From assembly GCA_000729835.1 (NCBI GenBank), contig JFHB01000058.1:94014-158013 (forward strand): a stretch of DNA of 64,000 bases, given 5' to 3'. Within the stretch, counting starts at the first letter, position 1; each line of letters starts with the position of its first letter. The stretch is from Atkinsonella hypoxylon (Eukaryota; Ascomycota; Sordariomycetes; Hypocreales; Clavicipitaceae). This document shows, piece by piece, positions 47,200 through 59,205 of this stretch. The notes beneath the pieces were generated by a model. The model was not told the origin of the DNA. It saw only the letters and a list, made by a program, of their open reading frames with translations, and searched no databases. The translations under genes were made by a program, and so were the position numbers.

Positions 47200-50100
47200 A
47201 TACCTCCTTAGTTATAAATAAGCTTATAAAGTAAGACTTATAAGTAACTTAACTCTTTAGCTAATTCCTTTAATCCTAAAGTCCTAATCCTTTTATCTTC
47301 TATAATAGCTTTAGCGTCTTTAGTGTATATAGTAGCGTTCCTTTTACTAGTAATAGCGTCCTTATAGCTAAGCGCTTTCCTTTACAATAAGTAACTCTTT
47401 TTTAGCAATTTACACTTTATTTAGTTGCTCTAGATATAATTAAATAGTGTCTTTTATTTACCTTAATTATCTCTTACTAAGCGTTAGAATAGAAGAGAGC
47501 TAGTAGTATAACACTAAGGTTTATATTAATAATAGAATTATAGGCTATTATAGGTTGTTTAGCAATATATCTTTAAGCTAATACTTCTATTTAATCCTTT
47601 ATAGTATAGTATTCTCTAGCTTTAAGCGCTTATTTTACTACTTTTATAATTTCTTTATCCTTTTACCTAGATTTCTACTTCTACACTAATAGCTCTATAA
47701 AACGTAAAGATAGCAGCTAATACTTTAAGTTCTATAATTATTATAGAAGCTAGTTCTTACTGTAAGATTCTATTTAATCTTTTTATATAAGATCTTATAG
47801 TATACTAGAAATTCTAGTAAAAACCTCTAAATTATTTAGCAGTAGTAATAATAAAGGGCTTTATAAATTAGTTATAAGCTATAGTAGCACCTTAAACATT
47901 ATAATTAAAGACTTCTTTTATGCAAAAGGAAGTAGCTTATAATGCATAAAAGCCTAGCTAGGCTTACTTATTTACATTAAAAGATATAAATACTGTTCTC
48001 TTACTGTTATTGCTGCTTTAATAGTTCTATTATAAATAATAGAATTACTATTAAACTAAATAGCAGCAATAAACTAATTCTTCTAAAGTTATATAAGCAT
48101 TTATTTATTAACCTTTATTAACTATTTAATTACTTAATTATAATTACTTAAGGTAAACTTCTAGGTATTAAGCTCCTTTAGAATAGGAATTCTACTACTA
48201 GTTATCTATAAGTAATATCTTAAGATAAAACGCTTTATAGTATCTTCCTAGAGGTAGCTAAGGTTAAAGCCTATAGTTTTAGCTTTTTTAATAACTATAT
48301 ATCTATTTATAAAACTAAGCTTATTTACTGCTATTATATATAGAACTATTATAACTCTATTAGTACCTTTATAGTAGTTATAAGATTAATTAATAGAGTT
48401 ATTAGTTATAACTTAGTTATAAAGGTACAGTTTAAATTTATTCTTTAACGTTTAAGTAATTCTATAGTTACTATATTAAGTGTAAGGTATATTGTATAAG
48501 CTGTTACTAATAAGATTAATTAAAAGATATCTAACTAGATAATAAAGCGTCTATATTAAGAAGGATAAATAGGTATATCTACATTCTTAGTTGCTCTTCT
48601 GCTTATAATATAGTACTAAAATTGCCTAAAATAGGTATAAATACTAAAGAAGCTATAAAGTTTATACTTAACTATAGACTATAGCTTTAAACCTTTTAAT
48701 TCTGCCTTTAGGTTCTATATTAAAGTAATAATAGTATCCCTTTAAGCAATTAAAGATAAAATAAGTTTAGTAGTTATTAAAGAAAAGAAAGCTAGTAATA
48801 AGTCTTTACTTACTTATTTTATTATATAAAGCAGAAGAGTTATAGCTTATATTATAACAGTAGAAAATAAGTTAAAACCTATCTTTAATTCTATATACCT
48901 TTTAACCTATAAGTTTTATAATTTTACTTTAGTTTATCTTTTCTATATTAATTACAAAAGACTCCTTAAAGATAACTACTATACACTTAATTCTATAAGT
49001 AATAATTCTTACTATAGCAGTAAGCTAGAATTAATTTAACTATTTACAATAAGTCTTTTGCTTAAAGGACTTTATTAAAAAGCTATAAATATTATTAAGA
49101 TAATTAAACTAAACTACTAAACTCTAGCTAGGCTATATTAACTCTATAAGCCTAAAGTTATCTAAATTATAATTCTAATAAAGTAGTAAGCTAAAAGAAA
49201 GCTACTTAAAATATTACTAAAAGAGAGGTAGCTAGTACTTATAGAGCTTCTTAAGAGGTAAATCTACTTAATTTTACTCTTCTATATAAAAGAAATTACT
49301 AACTAGCTTATAAACTTACACTATAATGTAGTACATTAGTAGGTTCCTTAACGTCTTAAAGTAATATATTTATCCCTTATATATAACTCTAAAGCTAGTC
49401 TTAGAAATAGGCTTTTAGTATTTATCTTCTATTTTAGCAGTAGAGATTAAATAGCTTTTAAAAAATTAAAGGTAAAAAAGAGCTTAGGTAGATACTTATA
49501 ATAAAAATATTATAAGAATAAAGGAATAAAGAGAGAGAGAGAGTAGAAATATAAGCTATATTATAGCTAGTATTATCTTAATAAATCCTTAGTTAATAGC
49601 TATTTATAATTATTATAATTTAGTAGAGGTTAACAGTAAATATATACTAAAACTCTAATAGCTATAAACTTATTAAGTAATTTATAATATTCTCTTTAAT
49701 TAATTATATTTATCTTTCTTCTTTCTTCTTATAACTACCTTTCTATATAGCTTCTTTCTTATTATCTTTATTAGCACCTTTAATTATTTAATTATAGCTA
49801 AAAAGCTTTCTTAAAACTATAAGGATCTTATAAATATATAGAATATTATTAGTAGAAGAATCCCTTTTACTGCTCTCTTTTATTAGGTTACTCTCTTTTA
49901 GAATAGTTAAATAAATATCTTTCCTTTAATAATGCTTATTAATATAGTAAGTTTTTTATAAAAAAGCTTTTAATTATACTTCTGTTCTCTTATTATACTA
50001 ATAAACCTTACCTCTTTAGTATAAATTTACCTTTAAGCTTTAAGTTTATAGAGGTAATAACATTAGTGCTAGTAGATACTTAATATACACTAAAGTTACT

Positions 50101-50950
50101 TTTTAATAGAGTTCTATACCTAATATACCTCTAAGAGCTATTAAATTCTTTTATAATTAAAATCTTAAGGCTTAGTTTATTAATAGTACTATAAAAGAAA
50201 GCTCTCTTTTATATAAGGTTGCGCTAGAATTAAACGTTAAGAACTTTATCTTTATTTTAACTAAAATAGCTTATTCTTATAGATATTTCTATTATACACT
50301 TACTAATTATTAAGAGCGCTATAAAGCCCTTTTAATCTTATTCTTTAGCAAAAAGAATAGTATATTTTGCTCTTATTACACTAATATATATCTTTAGATA
50401 GTTACCTTATTTAGGGAATATATCTACTTTCTATTTTACAGCTGTACCTCTCTTAAGGATGTCTATAGCAGCTTATACAGTAATTATATCTAGAGTAGCT
50501 CTACTGCTATAAGCTATAAATAGTAATTTATAAAAGGTTACAGTAACTATAGCTAGATTTACTATAATACTTCTTTTATAACGTTCTAGGGTAAAGACTA
50601 GGTAGATTAACTATTTATTCTTCTAAGGCTCTAAGAGGTCCTTTATAAAGATCTTTCTCCCTTTATAGTAGTTAATATTTCTTACCCTTTCCCTTAAATA
50701 TTAAAACTACTAGAATTTTGCTAAAAGATTAGGTATAAATTGCCTAAGTTAAAAGATAAAAAACAGAAAAAGGGTAAAGGCTAAGTAGCCTCTTTAGTTA
50801 AAATAGAATAGAACTATACTTATTTTTAGCAGTTTTTAAAAACTTTTTATATATTCTATTTAATCTAGGTTTATAGTCTTAATTCTAATTAGCTTTAAAT
50901 CTCTAAATAATCTTAATATACTATTATTAAATCTTAGTTAGTTTTAAATA
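47200..50950 (-). other. Gypsy-A3 region downstream of pol
   Basis: Same sequence as 12521-15970 on the other strand, plus a further ~250 bp reaching the 3' LTR that is absent from A1. Stops in all frames. The ATG seen in A1 and A2 is ATA here (about 50703). A GA-rich tract lies at about 49530-49545. Function unknown. Confidence 0.5.
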
Positions 50951-53900
50951 TATAAATAAATAAACTTAACCTTCTTTCTTCTTAAAGCTAAAGATATAAG
51001 GACTATAGCATTAGCTTTTATAAAAGCTATAATAAGTTATATATTCTAGTAAAGTTATAGGTAAATTACTAAGATTAAATAATATTATTAATCTTCTTAT
51101 AGCTTTTACGCTTCTCTTTAGGTATTACTAGTAAATAAACTTCTATTATATACTTTAGATAACGTTATAGTAGAAGGTTTACTTTAGCGTTATTATCCTT
51201 AAAATTCTCTTTTTAGTATAGCTATAATATATAGTCTTTAGAAACTATTTAATCTAATATATTATACTAAGCATTAGTAGGTTATAATTTATTAGTATTT
51301 TGCTTAAAGTCGCTAGTGTCTTTACTATACTAAGCAGTATATTATAGAGTATAGAGCTATTTATTAGCAGTAGAAGTTTACTATTCCTTTAGATTAAGCC
51401 TAAACTTCTTAATATAATTCCTAGAAATAGTCTTATTAAGTACTATACTATTTAGGGTCTTTAAACAGTAAGCACTAATAACTTTTGCTTAACTATATAC
51501 TTTAAAAGAACTATTCTATTATATTACTAACTTCTTCTTTATAGATATATCTATAACTCTTTATATATTATATATAAGAACTAAATCTCTTAGAACTAAT
51601 TAATCTTTCTTCTTTCTTAATAATACCTCTTAGTTCTAGTTTATTTAATTAGCTAAGTATTACCTAAATATAAAGACTTTTATATAAGCCTTTTAGATAT
51701 TTACTTTCTTTTATTTTAGTATTTTAACTCTTACTTTAAAGAGATTCTATATTGTTATAACTTCTAACTAATTAATTAACCTTTAAGTAGGAAATTTAAC
51801 TTCTAAAGGAAGAATAAGCTTTTAACTATAAATTAAGTAGAAAGTAGATTTACTGTATAACGCTTATATAGCTATATAGTTTACTAATAGTGCTTTATTT
51901 AGCAATTTAAACTACTTTTTATTAGAACTTTCTATCTTTAAAAGAGTAAATATAAGCGTTTAATAACTAGCTTTAATAGGTAAATTAGCTTTTAAATTGT
52001 ACACTAATATCTTAATCCCTTTAATTCTAATAGCTTTAACTGCTTTTTTAAGATTTCTATATATTTCTAGCTCTTTATTAAAAACTAGAAATTAAAAGAC
52101 TTTAAATTATATAATTAGTTTTATTAAGAACTTCTAAATAGCTATAACATTAGTATACTATATAGAGTGCGCTTCTACCTATTTAGTAAGGTTATATTTT
52201 GCTTCTAGAAAGTACTTAAAACTATAATTAAGTAGTATATATTAGGTGTTAATATATATCTTACTTATTAGGTTGCTTAAAGCTACTAGTATTAATAATT
52301 CTTTAGGCCTCTAAGGAGCAAACTTTTAGTATACCTTATAATAGAAAATTATTACTTAGACTATATTTTAGAGTTCTTTCTAAAAGTACTTAATTCTAGC
52401 TACTTAAAATATAACTTCTATACCTTTATAATCTATTTACTTATATAAAGCCTTAATAATCTTCTTCTATTGTATTAAGTCTTTAATAACTAAGGTAGGC
52501 CTCTTTATTGTACTAGTTAGTCTCTTCTATAATAGGCCTTTATCTAAGAAGTATTACTTAGTACTTATATAAAGTTACTTATACTTACTTTTATTTAGAT
52601 TAAATAGTCTTTATAACGTTAAAAGGAAATCTATAATTTATTAAGTTCTAGAAGTGTAATATACTCTATTATATAGCTAAATCTTATTAACGTTAAGCTA
52701 TAAATTAATAAAATCTTTAATATTCTCTTTAGCTACTTAGTTTAATGTATTAAAAGGCCTACTTTCTTTATATAATAAAGTATTTACTATCTTATTCTTT
52801 TCTTCTAGAATATACTTAGCTGTAAAATTAAACAGTATAATATAACTAATCTATTACATAATAAGCGCGCCTAGAACGTTATTAATAGCGCTATTAAGCT
52901 AATGTATAAGCACCTAAGAATTAGTTTTTAGAGTAAAAGGAACTCTATAGAGATAAATTTATAGCCTTCTTAATGTATAAACAATAGCTCTATATTTCTA
53001 CTTTATTCTATTATACTTAATTTCTAAATTGCTCTAATATCTGCTTTTATATTGTATAAAGTGTTATTGCCTATTAACAATTTACATTAAAACTACTCTC
53101 TATTCTTTTAAGCTTATATTAACTATTAATATAATTTCTTTAGCGCTTAGGCTAAGATTAATTGTTATAAGAACTAGTATAGTTATTATTGTATACTTAA
53201 GGACCTCTATAGTGTTCTTTTAGTTTAGTCCTTAAGTTTATTTAGCACTCTTCTTAAGTAAAATTATAAAAGGCTTAGCTTTTATAAAGTAATACTATAC
53301 TTAAATATAATAACAGCTTATAAGCCTAAGAAAGAATTTAACCTTAAAAACATTTTTATACTCTATTTACTCTAGAATCTTTATTACTTTTACTTCTAAA
53401 GGTTTCCTTTTATTAGTGCTATATATAAATCTAATAATCTCTATAGTCTTTTAGTATAGCTTTAATTTTATAGTAGATATAGTGTAACTAGCTAGCTTAA
53501 TATTAATAAGGACTTTATTAATATTAATTAAATGTTCTATAATATATCTTTATATATTAGGCAACACTTTCTCTCTATTATATATAGTAGTAGGGCCTTT
53601 TACTACAATATTATTTAAGAAAGGCTTATAAGTGTAAGGAATTAGGTTAAAAAGAATTCTTTTTACTATTTAAATAAATTAAGTAATAGAGTTAATTACT
53701 CCTTAAGGAAGTATATAAAGTTATAGAAGCTCTATTACTGTTAAAATTGTTGTTAAGTCCCTACTTTTCTCTATAAGTAGCACTTAGTTATAGCTTAATA
53801 GTAAATTAATAACTAAAAGTATCTTATATATTCTAAATTCTTTACTAAAAGCCTCTACTTCTTCTAGAATATAGGCATTCTATATTGTAATCTTATTGTA

Positions 53901-55680
53901 AGCTATTATAAACAGCACTAGCTATATCTCTTTATTCTTCTTTATTACTAAAAAGTAAGGGTTTCTGTAAGATCTATAACTCTTTTCTAATAACCTATAC
54001 TAAAGCTTCTTTTTTAATAAATCTACTAGTCTTCTTTATAAACTAATAGGTATTAGTATTAACTTTACTTTTTAAGCTCTATAAGTAATAGTATAGATAA
54101 CTTAAGGTAGTATAACTAGAGGATTAATCTTTCTATACTCTAATAAGTTCTATATTAATACTGCCTTTTAATTATAGAGAATTTCCTTAAAAACATTAAC
54201 TTCTTTTACTATTAAATATTTTTATACTTATTTAACTATTTAATTTAAATACTCTTTTATTATTTAGAATCCTTAAGGCTTTTTACTAAATCTTTCTATA
54301 ATATATTTAGTGTATTTTTCTAATTTATTTAAGTATACTTTTGCCTTTTTCTACTTCTTCTATTTCTACTTAAGGTCTCTATTAAGTGTAAATTTATTTA
54401 AGGGAATATTGTCTTTTAGTAGAATTTTATTAGCTTTCTACTTATATAATATATTTACCTTTAGATTAATTAGTTATAATTACCTTAAGGGCTAAATCTT
54501 CTTTACAGCCTCTTTAAGTTAGCTTCTATACTAGTTAGCTATTCCCTTTATTATAAGGTTAATAATAGCTGTACCCTTATTCTCTATTATAAGCACTAGC
54601 TCTTTATTATTATTTAACTTAGCTTTAAGACTCTCTTTAACTATTTAATTATAAACTAAATCCTTAAATAACTTATTAATTAAGATTAAATTAACGCTAA
54701 TAGCTATTACTTTATCTATTATAGTTTCTTATTTAATACTTCTAGTAACTCTTAAGACTAATATAATATTACTAAAACAGCACTTTAAGAGAAGCTTACT
54801 TCCTTTATTACTGTACTTAAAGGTAACTTTAGCTATATATATAAAAGGCATTCTAAGGATTAATTATATATATAAAGACTTTAGTGTAATATAAAAGTAA
54901 ATTAGCGTTTAGATATTTCTAAGGTATAGCTTTATTATTATCTTTTTTAATATTATAAGCTTATACAATATAAAAGATATAGTAGTAGTTTCTTACTTTA
55001 TTAGAGTTATTTTTAAATTAAGCTCTTTAATAAGGTTCTTAGTAATAATATTTCTTTATAAACTATAATCTATAAAACTATTAATAAGTAAAGAGTTTAG
55101 GCTTTTAAGTTATACTTAAAGGTAAAGTAAGTTCTATAAATAGCTTATAATTACTTTTAGCTTTAGAATACTATTTAATTCTTTAATATAAAGCGCATTT
55201 ACCTATAGGTTTACAATAAACTTTTTCTCTTTAATATAATTTTCTATATATTCTTATATAATATTCTATAAATCCTTCTAGATACTACTAAGCAGCTATT
55301 TTATATATTTATTAGTAATATCTTCCTTATTGTCTTCTATTGCCTCTTTAACTATAGTAGATATTATTTTAATAATATTAATTAATTAATCTTTCTACTT
55401 CTTAACTCTTTACCTCTTCCTTAGAATAGAATATAGAGGTATAACTTTAGCACTTATTCTATTAATATAATAGACTTTATTAACACTATTTACTTATATT
55501 AAGCATTTATTCTCTATTACTTCTATAAGTATAAGCATTAGTTAGTATAGGTTTTATAAGCTAACTTTAATCTTTTTCTAAAAAATATCTTTAAATAATT
55601 ATATAAGAAGCTATACTTTTATATCTATAGAGCTATTTTCTTTAGCTTTCTTTTTTTCCTTTTTACTTAATCTTTTAAAG
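50951..55680 (-). pseudogene. Gypsy-A3 pol remnant
   Basis: Minus strand, aligned with A2: protease active-site segment at about 55054-55083, where L-I-D-C-S-L is now F-I-D-Y-S-L; reverse transcriptase about 54100-53400; RNase H about 53300-52800; integrase about 52600-51900; C-terminal tail to about 50950. Heavily interrupted by TAA/TAG. Short open frames such as 54310-54495 on the plus strand are shadows. Confidence 0.78.
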
Positions 55681-57250
55681 CTTCTTCTTACTTAGTAGAG
55701 TATTATATCTCTATAGTATAAACTCTAAAGGGCTAAGCTATAATTCTCTTCTTAATTAGTATATAAAGAGTCCTTTTAGGTTTATATTTCTTTATCTTAA
55801 ACGTTAAAGTTACTATAGTACTATTAATAGAGTTTCTCTTAAGAATAGCTTCTAGTAGAATATATATTAAGTAATAATTAGAAATATTAATCTTATTAAA
55901 GATTTAATCTAATGTTTTTCTCTTTTTTTTACTAAGCTTTTAATAGTTTAATATTTTTCTACTAAATTTCTTAACTTAAGAATAGTACTATTTTATAATA
56001 TAGTAGTTAAAGTAATTAACCTAAAACACTATAAGCTTATAAAGATAACTTTCTATACTAAAGAAGCTTTATATAAGAATAAATAGCACTAAATTATTTA
56101 ATTTTACTATTAAGATACTTACTCTTTAATTATATTTTATAAAGCTAATCTTATTGTTATACTAGTAAAACTAGTATTAATCTATATAATAACCTTCCTT
56201 ACTATAGTAATAGCAGTAATGCTGCCTTATATAGCTTCTAGTTATATAAGTCCTAAAGCTTTAGGCATTATTATATATATTAATAGCGTTAATATATATA
56301 TTCTACCTTTTCTTCTTCTTCTTTCTAAATTTCTCTTTAAAAAGCTTTATAATATTTATCTTTAAAACTACTTACTTTATAAGTATAATCTTTATATCTT
56401 TAAACTTTTAGGTTAAATTATCTATTTAATCTTTTACTTTTAAAATAGGCTGTATAATTTCTTTAGCTTTATAACTAAAATTATTTATACTATAATACTT
56501 AAGACTTCTTCTGCTTAAAGGTATATAAAGGTAGTCCCTTCTATTGTTATAAAGTCTAGAATTATAGTTTTTTAGCTCTATTCTAGCTTATATATACTAG
56601 CTAAGCTACTCTAATAACTCTCTATAGAGCATTATAATAAACTTAGCTCTAGTAACTTTTATTTAATCTATAAAGCTAGTAAGTATAGCATCTAGTAAGG
56701 CCTTATAAATATAATTAAACTAAGAGGTTATACTACACTATATATAGAGCTTAGCGTTAATTATAGCAGCTTAATGTTCTTAAAGCTAATAAAGAGTGTT
56801 TTTTATAGTTCTTAAATAGTTTCTCTTTAAGTTTTTAAGCTTTTTATTAGCTTACTCCTTTTAATCCTAAGGAGTAGCTTTATACTAAAGTAAAAGCTAC
56901 TCTTTAGCTTCTTTTTAATTATATAAGGTATAAATAACCTTTATATACTTATAGATTAATAGATTAATATAATAAATAAATATCTTCTATTAGTTTTCCT
57001 TTAGAATAAATAAAGTCTCTATCTTTAGCTTAAAGCTAGTTAAGTAATTAAGAATATTTTCTTCTTTAAATTAGTATATATTAAACTTTTTATTAAAGGT
57101 AGCCTAAGCTTACTGCTTTTTAATAGCTTTATCTATAGCTTTAGTAAGAGCCTTATAAGGTATAGCTATAGCGCTACTAGTACTAGCCTTTTTATCTTAA
57201 GTATTTAATTCTATTATAATCTTAGGTTTTAAAATAACTTTTTTAGAAGA
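55681..57250 (-). pseudogene. Gypsy-A3 gag remnant
   Basis: Minus strand. The zinc knuckle seen in A2 at 19704-19745 is present near 56170-56215, but with more cysteine-to-tyrosine changes. Lys/Glu-rich stretches at about 56300-56345 match A2. The gag start is not resolved. Confidence 0.7.
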
Positions 57251-57965
57251 TTTACTAGATTAGCTAAGGCTAGTATTAGCTGCTTTAGATATAGAGCTTA
57301 TACTTTTCTTTAAGGGATATAAAATGCTAAACTTATATAAATAACTAGTAAGATAGCTTAATATAAAAGGTAGGTATAAAAGGAACAATTAATCTTACTT
57401 AGTAAAAAGAGTATAATATATATAATTCTCTATATTAGCTATACTTTTAATGCTTTTACCTTCTACTTCTATAGTTATATAAGCTTTTAACGCTAAGATA
57501 TAAAGGCTAAGAACTTAATTACTAATAATAGTAAATATAAAGATAACTACTAAAATAAGAATAAAAGAGAAATTTTTCTCTATAATTAAATAATTATAAT
57601 ATCTAAAGGACCTAAAAACTTCCTTTTTACTGTATTAAGGCTATCTTAGCTGTAGGTAATATAGAGGTTATATAAGCTAGCTAGTATTTATAATGTAGCA
57701 ATTATCTTTAACTAAGCCTAGCCCTTTTTAGCTTAAAAAAGCTGCAGAAATTTTCTTTCTCTCTTAATTAAATAATCCCTTATAATATAGAGCTTTTATC
57801 TCTATAATTTCCTTCTTTCTTATATTAGTAATATTTAAGTTAAAGTGCTCTTTTGTCTTTAATACTTAGTAGCTTTTTCTTCTTTCTTCTAGAATCTCTA
57901 TAAAAAACCTTTTAATTATATAATGCACTTTAATTAGAATAAGTTCTCTAATAAAGCCTCTATTT
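57251..57965 (-). other. Gypsy-A3 5' leader
   Basis: Matches the A2 leader (17955-18819) and the start of A5 (63726-64000). No ORF or primer-binding site could be supported. Confidence 0.5.
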
Positions 57966-58449
57966 TTATTGCCTTAAAACTAAACCCCTAAATAACTATA
58001 TAGCTTACACTAAAGTAGGTAATAATATAGTGTATATTAAGATTAAAGAGAATTAGTAGAGAGCAAGATATTTATTAGTGTATACTATTAAATAATAGTA
58101 GGCAAGAAGATTAAATAGTTAGAAAAGGCAGAAATAAAATATTAATTGCAGCTTAGAAGATATATATATATAAAAGGAGCTAAATATATTAAAGAGTTAG
58201 AGAAAGCGTTAGTATTAGTAAAGTAATATTTCTTAAGTATTAAGTGTTATAAATTAAAGTAGGCTAAAAGATATTAATTAATTAAAAAGAGCAAAAGCTA
58301 AAAAGAGCTAGCAGAAGCTGCTTACGCGCTTTCTTGCTTAAACTATTTAGATGTTTAGGCGATGCGCACTCTTATAGAGAAAAATCTATATGTAGCATCC
58401 CTTGCAAAGCTAATATAAGAGCGCAAGGGGGTAACCCCGCCGCGACACA
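57966..58449 (-). repeat. Gypsy-A3 5' LTR (484 bp)
   Basis: Same length as the 3' LTR. Here the gag-proximal half is strongly mutated while the outer ~130 bases (58320-58449) are almost intact, the reverse of the 3' LTR pattern. Confidence 0.92.
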
Positions 58450-59019
58450 TTACTAGCTATATTCTTAAAGTATATAACCTTAATCTAGCTTACTACCTCT
58501 CTTACCTTCTTCCCTTCTATCTTCTCTTCTTTAGAAACTATACCTTTACGCTTAAAGTGCTAAGTTGTTTAAGATATTACCTTCTTACCTATACCTATTA
58601 GTGTAGAACCTTAATCTAGAACGCTAGTTATATCCTTACCTACTCTAGCCTCTACACTATTTGCTAACGCTATAATTCTAGCTCCTGCCTTTACGCTACT
58701 TTAGGGATGCTATATAGCTCCTCTAGCTTCTATTCTAAGACTGCCTAAAGGGCAATAGAGCGCTTTTTAAGTAACTATACCCCTTTGCTATAAGTACTAA
58801 CGCCCTTCTACTACTTACTAAGAAATTTCTTTTGTTCTTACTATATTTTTTATTTTTTTTATTTTTTATTTTTTTTTATAATAATTATATAGGCCTTTAT
58901 AAAAGAGAGTTTATTTTCCTTTATTTTTAGTTAAAGATAACTAAGTTATTGTTAAAGTCTATATAAAATTTTACTATACCTCTACTAGGCCTATTATTAA
59001 ATTAAGCGTCTCTTTACTA

Positions 59020-59205
59020 TAACTTAAATTAGTTTAGTGCCTCTATATTAAAGAAGTTCTTTAGTGGTTTCTATATAGATTAAATAAATTCTACCTACTT
59101 AATAAGCACTTAATAGTGTTTCTTTTAGCCTAAGGCGTTTTTAGCAGCTAGAATTTCCTTTACTTTATACTTCTTAAGGGATAAATTAGTATTTATTGCA
59201 GTTAG
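59020..59205 (-). pseudogene. Chromodomain at the end of Gypsy-B pol
   Basis: Minus strand reads Y-K-V-K-E-I-L-A-A-K, then H-Y-x-V-L-I-K, then N-F-F-N-I-E-A-L, matching the chromodomain pattern (Y-x-V-E-x-I-L ... Y-L-V-K-W-x-G ... W-E-P). The conserved tryptophans now appear as TAG stops. In chromoviruses this domain guides integration to heterochromatin by binding methylated histone H3; that role is known for the family and inferred here. Confidence 0.75.

Larger units (their letters stand above)
46716..58449 (-). mobile_element. Gypsy-A3, complete Ty3/gypsy retrotransposon (11,734 bp)
   Basis: Two 484 bp LTRs and a perfect duplication TTACT (46711-46715 and 58450-58454). Internal region 10,766 bp, minus strand: leader, gag, pol and then about 3.75 kb before the 3' LTR. 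This is long for Ty3/gypsy, whose internal region is usually 4-6 kb. It is the most heavily RIP-mutated copy here, with very few CA dinucleotides left. Confidence 0.95.

Noticed and set aside
58845..58880. T-rich run as a poly-A tail of a LINE or SINE on the minus strand
   Set aside because: No element boundary or target duplication is visible next to it; the surroundings are generally A/T-rich.
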